Positions 38,362 through 52,352 of a DNA stretch of 64,000 nucleotides are shown in pieces. Positions within the stretch are counted from its first letter, which is position 1, and the number at the start of each line of letters is the position of its first letter. The notes under the pieces are model-generated. The model worked only from the letters and a program-made list of their open reading frames with translations. It did not search any database and had not been told where the DNA came from. Origin of the DNA: Seriola aureovittata. Lineage: Eukaryota > Chordata > Actinopteri > Carangiformes > Carangidae. The position numbers and the translations under genes were made by a program. Location of the stretch: positions 17,769,001 to 17,833,000 of the forward strand of contig NC_079365.1 of assembly GCF_021018895.1 (NCBI RefSeq), written 5' to 3'.

Positions 38362-41300
38362 AAATGCTACGCAACGATACATCTCTAACATTGCTTAACA
38401 TTGTGTTTTCCAAAAAAAGAAGAAAATAAAAGTAGATTAAATACACAACGCAGCACACTATATTCTGAAGTGCAACTTTTTTTGTTCTAGTTATCAGATG
38501 TGCTGATGTTATAACAAAAACAAAAGGTCCCATTTGTGCAGCTATGTAGGTGTATTCTTTCTCATGAAAACTGCACAAGGCCGGCTTAGATCAGCTGCTG
38601 AGAACTCCTATATTTACTTTTAAACAAGGTCTATAATCACATGCTATTTTAGTGCGCAGGGCTCTGCGAGGTTGTGACCCTTCAAACAGAAGCCAGTCAC
38701 ACCCGAGGTTAACTGCCCTCAAACTGTGGGAGAATGGCACCATATTAACAAGTAATAGCTTGTTAGGGCTGATCCTCAGGCACATTTGAAAGTGTTTAAC
38801 TTTGTTTTTCTTTGGCCTCTTCAGTTGTCGCTGGAACACCTGGGCACAATGTTAGCTCTGGGAAGAAAGCCTGCAGAGAAAAGACAAAGCCATGCAGGCA
38901 GTCCTGTAATCGGACTAATTCTTAGGGACAATCTTGAGGTTACTTCAGCCTTTTGCACGCTCTCCACACAGCGGCCTTTTTGTCCCACGTAATGGGCCGA
39001 TGGTTGTCAGGCCTGAACAAAGGCTTCACATATCGGCTCATCTCTCCTGACAGTTTCCAGAGTTAAGATCAGAAATGGCAAGATGTCCTCCACCTCTTTA
39101 TTCTTTGAATAATTAGGAGCTGCCACCGAGTTTGAACTTTACTGCTTGTTCTATTCCTGACTCTACAACAATAGACCTCATCTTCCACAGATTAAGTTCT
39201 GTAGGCAGATTTATGTATATATATTTAGTACATGAGAGCAGCCCTTTGTCTTCCTCGAGTTATATCATGGTGGCATGCCTCTATGTAGGTGGTCCTGTAC
39301 TATAGCTGTCTTTTTGACCTCTCTGGTGAAAGAGAAAGTATTATACTCATAATCAGCCTTTCCATGCCATGATATATTACACCTTCTCCCCTAGATTGTT
39401 AGAAGGATACCAAAGCAAAGTTTATCTCCTTGTACCCCGCCCGGTCTGCTCACTTATTATTGTGACACTGGAGACAGAGTTAAGAGCCTCAGCCAAGCCG
39501 TGCTGCAATCAAGTGTTAGCAATCAATGAGCTGCTGAAAGCTTATCCACAGCTAACAACCTGTCTGCAGGCAGATGACCCCTGGCTACTCAGGATGAATC
39601 TTTAGTCTGGCCAGTGAAGTCCAGACAAACCTGACAGACAAAGCGCTTCTCTTTTGTTAAATTATATTAAATTAAAATAAAAAAATACAAAGTCAGAGTG
39701 CCGCCACCAGTCATTCATGCTTCAGTTGTCTCGAATCTGTCTCCTTCAAACAGAGGTGAACGTGAAACCAGTTACTGGGATTGGCTAATCACTGGGGATA
39801 GTCCAAATGCATGCCGTCTGCGAGCACCGCGTTCTCATAACCCAGAAACCCTCCTGCTGTTCAGCTACAAAGCTAATGTCGTTAATTAGCCATATCATCA
39901 GACCACATTACACATTGCAGTGCATTATATTACACAAGTCACTTAATATGACATGCATCATTAAGGGTGTAAAACATAATGAGATATGCATTTCACATAG
40001 AAATACTGTGGTAGACTAATAAATAGGGATCATAATAATCAAGTATAGTGTGAGGTGCTAATGTTATTGCTTTGCCTGATGAAGAATTATGTAGGGTAGA
40101 GGTGGTCAGCTTACACAAATGTGGAGCGATCAGAGACAGTTGCTTCAGAGAAAAGCTTTTAGATTGATCTTTTCAATGAGGAATTTTTGTTGGCATGTTT
40201 TTTTTTTTTTTAAGACCCACAAGAGGACTGATTGTGCATCTGCAGCTAATCAGTCTAACGCCTATATTACTGCCTCCTGGGTGTGGTCTGATCTCTAACG
40301 ATTAGCACGCTTAGGAAAGGCTCAACGGTTCAAAATTTCTTTGCATTGCTTAATATTTTCTGCAAAAGTCAGTGTGCAGACTTTCAGTCCGGATGGACGT
40401 TTTCCATCCGTGATTTCTTTGAGCCAGTATGGAAAAGTATTTTGAATGTAACTGATTTCCATCCACAGTAAGAAGGAGCAGTCGTTATGTTATCTGGGTG
40501 TTTGAAGATAAGAGAGGATAACAGTGTTGAGAAAAGTGCTGCAGTGTAACAAGGTAATGCTTTCGGGAGTGAACGACATGCAGTGCAACATATTATTATC
40601 TAAAATAAATAATATGTGATGTGTTTATTTTTTGGAAAGAAACAAGAAGTAGCAGAAGCACTGATCTGCTTGTTTTTCCTCAAAAGCAAATATAGGCTTT
40701 TGGCTCAGGCTAAAGTCCAGTGTGTACCAAGCGGCATAATCTAATTCACATCCTCCGTCCCCTTCTACCAGCTGAGCTTGTTTACTTCTTTCCCAGCAGA
40801 TAAACATCATCGCTACATGAAGGTTACAAGTTTGTCACAGCCTTAAACTGCCCCTGTCCTACATGCTTTCAAATTCTGAGAAATAGTGGAGGCCAGGAGG
40901 CTTTTATAAATGTCGTTTGGTCACGTCACGTTAACGTCACTAGCACTTGGATGCAGTTTGCTCTCTTGGTATTCATACGACACTGTACCTGTTGGTAGCA
41001 GTGTATGGTCCAAAGCTTCCCTATTATCTCCACTAGAGAATGTCAGGGCGCTGAAAAATGTTTCCACAGCGTAATGTGTGGTGGCTGTGGCACGCAAGCC
41101 CGCAGCAATTATTACAATACTTTGCTACTTTCTCTCCAGAGATGCTGCTGGTGGAGGAAGGGAGGGGGTAGAGCATCCCAGCAACCTCTGCTCTGCAGGA
41201 TACATGCTGTCAAACTATGATTATTCAGGAGAGAAAAACAGAAGGCGACAGCTCCGGTGCTAAATATAGTGTCCTTCCTGTCTGTTTCTTTCTCTTTTTA

Positions 41301-41529
41301 TCTCCCTCTCCTCCTCTGCCTCGCCGTCCTCCTCCTCTGCCTTTACTCTACACTCACACCCCTCTCTATTTGCGTGTTGAGAGGAGGCTGGCAGTGTGAG
41401 CTGAGGGAGGAGGGCACCCAGTACGCCACCCACAGCAGGGGCGCTGTTTTAGCACACTCAAAGGGCGAAAGGGGAGAGGGCGGTCTCTAAAGTGGCCAGA
41501 CTTTCCTTGTGAGGAAGGCACAACGGTAA

Positions 41530-41552
41530 GGGGGCAGGGGCAGTGGGGTGGG
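41530..41552 (+). other. G-quadruplex motif
   Basis: Four G runs separated by short loops (GGGGG-CA-GGGG-CAGT-GGGG-T-GGG) on the presumed sense strand of the intron. Confidence 0.6.
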
Positions 41553-41809
41553 TATAAGGGATGAGTGGGTGGACATATACATCTGGGGGAAGAGAAAGGT
41601 TTTACATAGCAGTTCAGCTAACATGCACTAAGTGCAGTGGTAAGATGTGTCTCAGGCTTGAAAGGAAATAATGTGTCTCCATTGTGTAGCCCCTTTTTCA
41701 GCCATTTTCACTTTATAAATTGCTGGCCCCCCACCCTTTAATGATGTCACAGAGAGTTATACACATACAAATCATTGCTCCCAATGAAAGGCTCTAGATT
41801 TAAAACAGT

Positions 41810-41835
41810 CCCCCCCCCCCCCCCCCCCCCCCCCC
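41810..41835. repeat. poly-C homopolymer, 26 nt
   Basis: Twenty-six consecutive C bases, equal to a G run on the minus strand. C/G homopolymers this long are rare next to A/T runs and are prone to sequencing error, so the exact length is doubtful. Confidence 0.9.
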
Positions 41836-43296
41836 GATTTGAATATTTCTTCTGAGCTGGCATGCAGAGCCTAAGCACTTATTAATGCTGGAATGCCCTG
41901 TGGTGATAAAAATGCACAACATCCAAATGAAACCATAATCACTCTGCTATTTATTATTCCAGTCTTTAGCTATTAGGCATTTTAATCATAGATTTAATTA
42001 TTTGTACTGGGGAGAAGCAGATCATCCAGCCTCTTCAGAGTGAGCTTGTCTTCTTGCGCTGAGGTGCAGCCAAGCTCCACATCAACATGTGCAGTGGAAG
42101 CCTGTATATTTATATTGTGAACCTTAAGTTCAGGACGAGAGCTGAGACAGGCAATGTGAGGTTTTCCTGTTGGTTAAAATAACTTCCTACATATTATACA
42201 TTCACATGTTTTATCTATTTTAGTCTGTAACTGTCTTCTTCTGGGTTTTCATTTAAATCTTGTGCATTTCAGGGAAGATTTAGTTTCTCACAACTCAGGT
42301 GACACACTAACTACAGAGTGGTATTACATTCCTATTGTTTTTTTTTAATAATACCCTCAATGTACCTCAACCAGAAACGTAATAATGTATCAGTGCTAAA
42401 GGTGTTTATGTTATGAGCATTCAGTTTAGATCTTCTGAGTATGACACCAATACTTTAGCTACCTGTCAACCCCAGATGAAGAAGCTGCTTTGTCATTGCA
42501 AATGGGGAAACAAAACACTGCTGCGCCACAGTTGATCAATACACCTAACAATGCTGAACCTGACCTGGCCACAAGCCAAAACTTGGTGGTGTCACTATAA
42601 AGTTTTTGAGTTTTGACCTTGTCGGAGTTTTTTTTTTTTTTCCCTTAACTCAGATTCCAAGATACTCAGATTTAAAAATGCTGCATGTTTCATCAGGTTT
42701 CTACAAAGTATAATCAGCAGCGTCTGCTCGCTGTTAGGCTTGCAGACAACCAAATTATAAGCTTTGTGTTTCTAACTAAAATTCTCCCTGGGAGTCATAC
42801 TTTCATACACGCAGAGTTGTCCCTTAGACTTTTTATTTTTATCAAAGAACTAGAGATTTTCTAATGAACTCGTTCGTCTTTGGCGCTGATGATAGAGTTT
42901 AATGCCGAGCCTTAGACGTGCTCCATCTGTCAGTCATCCAGCATTGTCTGTGCAAACAATAGCAGCACTTTTACTTCAAGATCCCCGAATGCTTGAAATA
43001 GCTCATCCCACTTTGCAAATCCCTGCCATTTCTAGGTTTCCAGGAGTGCAGTTTTCAAAACATTTTGTGTTAATTGTTTTGTTTGTTTTTTTCATTAGGG
43101 ATCTTCAGTATGTAAATGATAGTTTACTGCGTGTAGGGGATGCTTTGGCAGGGTTGATGGGTAGCCCCTCCAGTCCTCTGTCTGCTGTGTAAAGGGGGGC
43201 CAACACTCAGCAGGGAGTGAAAGACAGGCACACTATGATGGATGTGGGTGTGTGTAGGTGAGTGATAGACAGTGCCTGCGTGTGTACTGTACATCA

Positions 43297-43407
<111 letters not shown>

Positions 43408-43900
43408 CGTGTGTGTCCCTGCTGCAGCCAATTTTTTTTTTTGTGATCAAAATGTGGCAGACAGGATAGAAATAGGCGTGGGCCACGGTGGTACATTAGA
43501 CTGATGTCATGTTTTTATATATTTTCGGGACTTGATTGGATCGGCTTGTGTAGTGAAAGTGGTCGTGTGTACAGCCTTTGTAATTGTTTCCTGTTAGGCC
43601 TCTGAGATCTTTACACAGCCTATAATTCTTGAGGTGTGATTTTAATGATTATTAGAGGCAGATTATTATGCAGGCTGTGATCAACCTCACCACCTGCAGA
43701 AGAGGAGCAGGAGGGTGGGGGAGCTGAGGAGGACGACAGTTGTTGTGGTTAGAGACAGAGTTGGAGAGCGAGACGGTAATGGCTTTTACAAGAGGTGGTT
43801 TTCTTCAGATTCAAAGTGACAGAGAGGAGCGGGAGAGAGTCTTTTTAATATTCATGTCAAGTCCATGTGGTTCTGTTTGTGTTGTCTGTGTGTGTATCTG

Positions 43901-43934
43901 CGTGTGTGTGTGTGTGTGTGTATGTGTGTGTGTG
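43901..43934. repeat. (TG)n microsatellite
   Basis: About 17 TG units with one TATG interruption. Confidence 0.9.
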
Positions 43935-44371
43935 TGCTCACATGCTTGCAAAGCTTTAAGAAGCTATATATGACACTGCTTTGGTTTGGTTGCCATAGCA
44001 GCATCTACCTGTCACTCCTCACAAACAAAATCGGGTTCAAATGATTCTCTCCACAGAGGAGAGAGGTGGGATGTAATCACAGCACACATTGTGCTTATTT
44101 CCCCTGATGTCTGCTGTCTCATCTGCTCATAGGAAACCCTGAAGGAAAGCAGCAGTGAGGCTTCCAGGCTTAGTTAAGACAAATGAGAAAATACATTTGC
44201 CAAAACAAAGGACTTTGATAAGGCTGTGGTGTGATCGTGTGAAGTTGCTGCAGAGTGTTGGGCAGTTTAGTGAGCGAGAGAGTGAAGGATTGGTTTTCTT
44301 TATGTAGAGGCTCCACCCGACTGGACGTGCTCTCCAGATGTGGTCCAAGTGTGGGAGTCCTCAGGGTGAGA

Positions 44372-44391
44372 GGGAGGGAGGGGGGGTGGGG
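44372..44391 (+). other. G-quadruplex motif
   Basis: GGG-A-GGG-A-GGGGGGG-T-GGGG, a tight canonical motif with single-base loops on the presumed sense strand. Confidence 0.65.
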
Positions 44392-45091
44392 TGTTTGCAG
44401 CCCGGAGTGAATTAAGGAGACAGCAGGTCAAGGGCACTGCTCCACTTGTTTACTCAGACAGCTATCATTCATTATCATTTGTCTGTCAGTGTCGGGATCT
44501 TGTTACCGCAGTGCCATTGACCTCGATCATGTGGTGGCCATTTTGAACACTTGGGGTGGGAAACTGCTTCGGACACTTACTGTCACATATGGCTGCATAT
44601 GTGTGTTAGTGTTGCTTAAACACATACAAGAACCTCAGAAGAATCTTTTGCTAGAATAGCAACTTAAAGCCACTTTAGTTTTAGCGTGAGGTTGGTGTCT
44701 GGCAACATGAGCTATAAATCCTTCAGCTGAAAATTAATCAATGAACTATTTTAACTTTGTCTGCCAGAGCTTTTTGGAAAAGCCGTGAAAATGTGGATAC
44801 AGTTTCATGTCTTTGCAACTTAAAGACCTGTTGGACTGTTAGTTGGACAAAAAAAGATATTTGAAGGTGTCACGATGGGGTGTGATGGGGAGTTTATTGG
44901 CTAAACAATGATTTCAACTGCTTAAAAATAATCAACTAATGATCCTTTTCATTAGCAGTTAATGGGCGGATTAGCTGTTCATGAAAATGATCATTAGTTG
45001 CTGCAATGCTGGAGAGAGAGGAACCGCTGGAGGTTAGGGGAGACCTCGTTAGAGGAGGACAACAGATGGGCTGTCCTATCAGTAATAACAG

Positions 45092-45113
45092 GTGTGTGTG
45101 TGTGTGTGTGTGT
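45092..45113. repeat. (TG)n microsatellite, short
   Basis: About 11 TG units. Confidence 0.9.
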
Positions 45114-48100
45114 AGAGGGAGAGTGATGCTGCATTAGAGGAGAAAGGCTGGAGCAGAGTTATCTATGGAGCTATAGTTCATATCAGGTGTCTAGGGAGAT
45201 TTTTTGCAGCCCCATCACAGTAATGTTATCTGAGCTGTAGTCCTCCCTGTGGACAGGGACTGACATGTTGAACTTGAGCAGCTCATCCTGCTCCAGCTCA
45301 GACGTCATGCAGGAGGAGAGGAGGAAGGGAAGGAGACAGAAAGACAGAGAGTCATATAAGCGGTGCGAAGAGTAGAAGTGAGGACTGTCAGGGAAATGGG
45401 ATGAGTGGAGGGAAATGTGAAGGGAGCAAAAGAGCAGACTCAGGCAGGGCTCTAATGGACTACAGGGCATCAGTGTCAGGCTTGCTATCTCGGGAAGAGC
45501 GGGATAGATGGTGGGACTTGAGAATGGGAAGGAGGAGAGGAGTGTGGGTGCACAAACGCACACACACTGGACAAACTGTACGTCTGCTTCCCATTAGCTG
45601 TCTATGAGTGTCGGTTGAGATGGTTTACCTCAGCTGGTGACTGCTCGGACTGCCTCCACACTTCATCTCCTTGCCAGTGCCCCGGCTGTAACCTCGCACC
45701 ACAAGGCTCAATGTTTGAGTCAATGAAAACTGCTGACTTTACTCACACTCACATATTGTCATACCGATCGTCTTAGAAGGAGTGTTGTATAAGTCATTTA
45801 GCACAGGGGAACATTTGGCTGAAGCCCAAAGTGCATTCTGGACCATACATCCTTTCACTGACAATACAAAATGATGTGAAGCCAAAGTACAAACTTGTGC
45901 AAATATTTCTTCTTGAAGAGTGTTTATACGAGCAAAGTCTCCTGCACTGCGCGGGTTTGGCAAAGCTTTATGGGAAGTGCTTCCTTTCGTTAAATGGAAG
46001 GTCAGTTTTTTTTTTTTTTTTTTTTAGGCAGAAGCTGATCAACCTCAAACACCCACGACCTCCTGAAATTCTTCAGGTGTGTGCAATTCAGACTAGTAGT
46101 CTATGAAGCCTCTCCCTCTCTGTATACATTGGATGTGGACCAAGTAGCTGTCTATGTGATTACGGGAGAAATGAGGCCTGTGGTTGAGTCTGACCATGAT
46201 CCTGTGGGAGGTTGCAGTAGTTGTGTCTCACTATTGGATTAAAAAAGCAGGAACATTCCTCCTTTCTCCCCCGTCTCTTGTCTGAGCTGTATTTCATCCT
46301 TTAGCTACAACCCTCTCCTACTTTCATACGCTCTATGTGCATCTCTCTGCAGGATTCATAATTGGTGAAAACTGAGCCTCAGTCAGATGCTAACATCATT
46401 ACAAAGCCCACCTTCAAGGTTTGAGATGTAAATGATTGGTAAATAGCAAAAGCCTTCCTTGTCATATTGATCTCGCTTCAGTCGGATTTGTATTCCCCAT
46501 GTTCCATTAGCTGCTGTGGCTTTAGGCGAGTAATGCCTGAGTTTGAAGGTCAGGCCCCTGAGTGAGATCACCCCTGTGTGGGCGAGAACCCCCTGAACTC
46601 ATCCCGTCCTGGACGAACAACAGAGAAGAGCCGATTGGAGGAGGAAGGACAGAATGTGGTGGAACATGAGGTTTCCAGGCCTTGTTTTCAGCGCTCATGC
46701 ACTGATGGGCTTCCTGATAATGTGCTGATTGTGGAGGGGAGGAGATGGCCTCTCATCCCTGATCATTGTGGCGGTTGCATTGACATGATGCCAAGATTTT
46801 CTCCATGCCTGCCCCCGGTCACGCCCCTTTGCCTCTGAGCTTTGTTAGTGAGCCCTGTTCTCAGGAACCCTCTCTAGGTGTCCGTAATGGTATGTTGGCA
46901 GTGTTGTCCATGGTATCTGTGCCGTATGTGTGTGCCTGTGTGACTGCATACATATGTATGCATGAGAAATAGGAGCAAGGGCCTCCTATGTTGCTGTTGT
47001 TATTGTTGTTGTTGGTGTCGACGCCTCACTCATCCCCGTGAATGGACTGCTCGGTCTCAATAGAAGAGGGGCGTTTGTGTGGGCTGGGTCCATCATTCAT
47101 TTACTTCATTCATGTCCCCGGGGATGCGGAGGGGGAGTGGCATACAACACTGGCACGGCGTTAACGCTCAAAGCAACTCTGTCTGTCCTTTACCTCCCTC
47201 TGCTCGCTCTCCCTCTGTCTCTCATCATTCTTGTCTCCCACTTTTCCTCCTCTTGGCACAAAATGCTGAAACAGTCATCACTCAAAGCTTGGCGATGATC
47301 CTGGGCTTTCATGTTCTGTAGGATTTCATGTTAGATGAATTGATGTGCTCCTCTGGACCTTGTGTTTCGCAGCACTACAATGATGGAAGACCACAGACAG
47401 CCCCTCAGAGAGCTTATAGGAAGCAGCACCTCCTGGCACAAACACAGAGGCACGAACTTTTTTCCATGGCTAACGGATCTAGTTTTAATGTGGTTGACTC
47501 AGCTGAGAGGAAACAAAAAAAATGTCTTCTGCCACTGGGAAGATCTCCAACCTAAATGATGCTTTGTTCAAGTGTAATCGCGTTTAGAAAGTATTAAAAA
47601 GCTTGGAATTCATTACTCCATGGCTTTTGATTATACTAATGTCATTCACATACAGGATTGGTGCACAGCATGAAATTTAGCTTTTCACTACCGTGGCCGG
47701 ATTACGCTGTCCTATTAAACCAGCTATGCATGATTAATTAGTCACAAAGCATTGCAATACATTGTGACAAAATTAGACCATAAAAACAACAGGAACCTCA
47801 CATTTATTTTAGCTTCCACGCTGCACTGCACGCTGTGATGTTTAACTGGATTGTTCTGTGTCACTGAAAGCTTTGCGTTGTTAGCCTAGCATTTGCTTTT
47901 GACAAATTGTATTCATGCTGTTGTGGTTCATCGTGGATCAAACCAACCATATATTCATGTGTCCAGCACCAGCGTGCAGCATACGTCAGGTGTGGAGCTG
48001 AATGGGTTTTGCTGGTGATAGATTTAAATGCCTCCAAACAAAATGATCCTAAAATTGCTATACAATACACAAAGCACAAGAACTGAGTAATACAGTATGG

Positions 48101-51100
48101 AGATGCTGGAAAGTGAATAGTTTGAAAGTGAAGCCATGTTAGCTCCTTTTATGGTACATCCAAGTTTTGTGTTTTGTGGGCTACCAGGTCCCACGTAGCT
48201 GTATGTGATTTAAATCCGTCTTCTAATGTCCAACTCTGGGCAAGGCATACAGTAAGAGTTCATTTCTTTTAAAAAAAGTCTGAAAGCAGTGGTTTTAAAG
48301 GTTATCTCAGTGCCAAATGTCATAAATGTGCAATAAACACAGAGATTATTTTCATCGTTAATCTGCAAAAGGACGTCTGCCATTAAGATAAGGAAGCAGT
48401 ATGGAGTTTGCCTAGTTACGTCTTCATTGGACCACTGTTCTGTATGATGAGATGGAAACCTTTGCTATAACAATCATCCTGTAACAGTGACGCACGCTAG
48501 CAGATTCAGTTCAAATAAAATACTTGTCGCTACATTTTTTTTTTTCTGTTGCATGATTGCGAGACGATCAAAAGATGGTCTCTCAGCATCTCCCAACTCT
48601 TTCTTGTGTTAATGTTGCAAATGATTTTTTAGTTCATCAGATGATCATAACCAGACTGCTGGAAAAGCTACAAGAGGAAATATGGCAAGCTGCAAACAAA
48701 CAAGCCCCAAGCAGAGAAAAAAAATTAAAAAATAATGTGTCTGCTGTTCAGATCTGATGAATGAAAAACAGATAACGACGAGGAGAGACGGCAGTGTGGG
48801 AAAGAGCGAGAGAGGCCACTGATAAAAGAAAGAAAAGTCTCTCTCTCTCTCTCCATTCCTGGTGTGGCTCAGTCTGTGGTTGCCTTATCAGTGCAGAGCG
48901 GATGGCTAAGCACTGATTTATGCCAAGGTATGACAGTGTAAGATCAGAGGGGTTTTGGCCTCCATGTGTCTATGCAATCACTGGCCTCCTTCAACGCCCC
49001 GTGAGAGGACGGATAGAGGAACTGTGACCAAGATTTTCCACTGTCACGCATGTTGCCCTTCCTCCCAACTGATAAGACTCTCGCCTTCCTCTCCAAATTT
49101 TTCTCTTTCTCTCTATATCTCACTATCTGTCTTTCATTCTCAAATCAAGATGGGTACTTCCCGCTAATGCTTTCTTTTGTCAAACCTGTCAGAGCATCTC
49201 CCACCTGGATGTGCAGACGTGTTTAGGTGTGAGCCTAAAGCCAAATAGCTATGAACTGCTAAATCCTACTGCACATATTAATAAGCGGGTTATGAGATGG
49301 TACCGCCATGGTTTATGAGTGTGTTGCATCATGACTGTTTAACTGTTGGAACGGAACATTTCAACATTTCTTATCTACCTCTGCTTGTGTGCATACTAAA
49401 TCTCACTGAGCAGAACTGCCAACAATAACATGCCAGGAAAATCACAGCCATTTTCTGATTCACTGTTTGTATTTGAGTGCATAGAGTTTTGTTCCACTCG
49501 GTGCATGTAATTGATAAAGCCTGTAATCTGAACTGGGGGCAATCTTATTTGTCCATTTCATGCCTGGTGGGCAGTAATTGCTGTGTTGTATTGACATGAA
49601 GGGTTTAAGTGAACAAGAGGTCTTGTTGTGGTTTGTTTAGGGCAGACATCGGTTTTTTATTGTTTTTTTTTTTTTGTTGTTTTTTTTTTATCCATCTGTC
49701 TCTGAACCAGTTTCTTAGTTTCACTAAAACCTCACCATTCATCCGCACAATGAAATTTGGGAAACTTATCCTTAATGATATGAATTTATCAAGAACTAGA
49801 GCCATTCAAACTCCTCTCCCCACTGGCCCTTAAACAGCCCCATTCTGCATAGTGACCCCTATTGTCACGGGCGTGAAAAATGCCACAGGGTCATGGGGTA
49901 GGATGTCCCATCTGTCCATCAAACATGAAAGCCGCCAAATCAACAGGCACTGGTGTCTTAAATGGGAGGGTTGAGTGCGTCAGTCAGTGAGGGGGGTAAA
50001 AAGGCAGTGGATTACACAGACAGACAGTAATCTATAGGTCTGTCAGCCTGTCACTCAGACTGACCTTGGGTAGCTTTGCTTTAATTGCAGGCTGGGACGA
50101 GAGAGCGGGGCCTGCCTTTAGCAGACAATTCACATTATCCATTAAAGATGTAATGGCTGCCAACATGTTTCATCTTGAATGACATTTTTGGTGCTTTCAA
50201 AGCAGATATTTAACCTATTGGAATGTAAATTGTCTTTTTTTTTTTTTTTTTTTTAGCCTGTAATTATTGTCTGTGAAGCCCCCTCATTTTTAAGTAAAGC
50301 AGACCATTCATGTTGGGAAAGGATCATCACATGCAACATTCCTTTGGTCACATACTCAAGTTAGTGCTTCCTTTTTTTGGAGGATACTTGAACAAACAGA
50401 ACTCCAAAGCTGATGGCATTAAGGTGGTCTAAGCTGACTGCTGCCTTTTGAGATTACACTTCAATACGCCACCTGCCTGGAACTGGGTGATGTACGTCTC
50501 CCTTCACACCTCTGATAAACTCAGCTATCAACTTGTCAAATTAACATCTTCACAGAGACCCTTCGACATAGAAACAAGACAGGAGGTGGTGATGATAGAC
50601 TTATGAAATATTTTGGCGTGTTCTGAAAGATAAAAGATTGGCACATCATTGCAACAAAGACGTGTTTTCATATTTTTTATATTTCAAGTCAGTCACTGCA
50701 GGTTAAATTATGTTCCCAAACTACACTATTTCCATAACAATTGTTCTATAGCAATCCCACTGTCTGCATTCCTTTCTGCCAGCCCTCCCCCTTCTTCAGC
50801 CCCTTCCCCTTTTGCCTCAACTCCCACCATTCCCACTACCATCATATCCATCATACAGCCACTTCTTCCACTAAGAAAAGATGAATACCCTTGACTGACG
50901 GTCATCATCCCCCCACTTTTTTTTCTCCGCTCATCTCAGACAGACAGCAAATGGACACGTTAACATGGATGCTGTGGGACTCACAGCAGCCAGTCAGCTT
51001 AGTCTCACCAGTTGGTCTTCCTGTAGTTTTCTTCTCTTCCCACAGCTCTCACCAAACTTTTCTGCTGCCTTTAAATTGTTTTGATATTGTTTGGGTCAAA

Positions 51101-52109
51101 TCTGTGTGAAAAAAATACAATTGCAAGAAAAAAAAAGTTATTGTTCAAAGGGAGACAAACAAGAGATGGTGGAAGATGATGGAAGGAGGCAGTGAGATGC
51201 TCAACTTGTTGATAACTGGTGTCATAATATCAGTTTTTGTCAATTCCTGCACGTTTAACCATAAAACTCATCATGCCATCAAAACGTCACCAAAGAGAGA
51301 GGTGGACACAGAGAAAAATAGTTTAGTTAGTTTTGGCCTGTCCTGGGAACTATCAGTGATAAAGGATACTTAATATAAGCATGGCCAGTGTTGGGCCTAA
51401 ACCAAATAAATTAAACACTAACAAATAACACCTCACGTTTGTGGGGCTCAAGCTGCTCTCATTCTCATGAAGAAAACATAATATTGTTCCTGGGCTGCTC
51501 CCAAGTAATAACAGCCCAGGAGTTACCTGTAATAACTTGTCAGGGAATATCTGTGTGTTTTAGTTTGAGAATATACTCAAGAATTGTCCAGGTATACTGC
51601 TGGTTAATTTGTTTTTCTTGGGTTGCAGAGCTTAACAGACTGCAGAGGCAGAGTTTATGCTCTGAGTGTAATTACCCCCAGAATCATCCGCTGAGGTCAG
51701 TGTTATATTGATCTGTTGGTTCACCGGTGCACAGCTGGCCACTAATGGAATGGATTACTACAGGAATGTTATGTTTGATCTGTTTGCAAAGAACTTCTCT
51801 TTAGGGAGAGTGTTTAGAAAAATCTTGACCTTCTATGTTCGAAGTGTCAATTAACCATGACATGCAGTGTAAGCTACTCAACCAAATATTTATATATTTA
51901 TTTGGATGACTAATCAAAGATGCTGTGCAAATAGGTTTAGCCAGCGATTATTTATTGTTTGAGAAACACACTGATTTTTGGCAGGTAGAATGTTCACCAT
52001 CGCCACCATCTCATAACCATTTTAGTTCAAATTAAAATAATAAAAAGCTCATGTTAGGCAATTTGGCATTAGATGAAAATTCAGAGGAATACCTAAGTTA
52101 GTATATACA

Positions 52110-52352
52110 GCCCCTGGGAGCTATGAATGTCTGTACAAAAAAATGTGCCAGTCTATCTTGTAGATGTTGAAATATATTACAGGACAAGTCAAAACCTCTA
52201 TCTTTTGGTGATGCTGCAAAAAAAAAAAATGCAGGGAATCTCCAAAGTCACCACGGCTCATCCTCTGAGGACCATGATTGTCTATATCACATTTCATGGC
52301 AATCCATGTGATATATGTTGAGGTAGCCTCGACCAAAGTGATGGACCGGCCA
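52110..52352 (+). repeat. fragment of the same TIR-element family as 27222-27808
   Basis: The shared blocks are ATGAATGTCTGTAC, ATCTCCAAAGTCACC, CTCATCCTCTGAGGACCATG, ATTTCATGGCAATCCATG, TGTTGAGGTA and GACCAAAGTGATGGACCGGC. Only the 3' part of the element is present, interrupted by an A run at 52218-52229. The overlapping frames on both strands are not genes. Confidence 0.75.
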
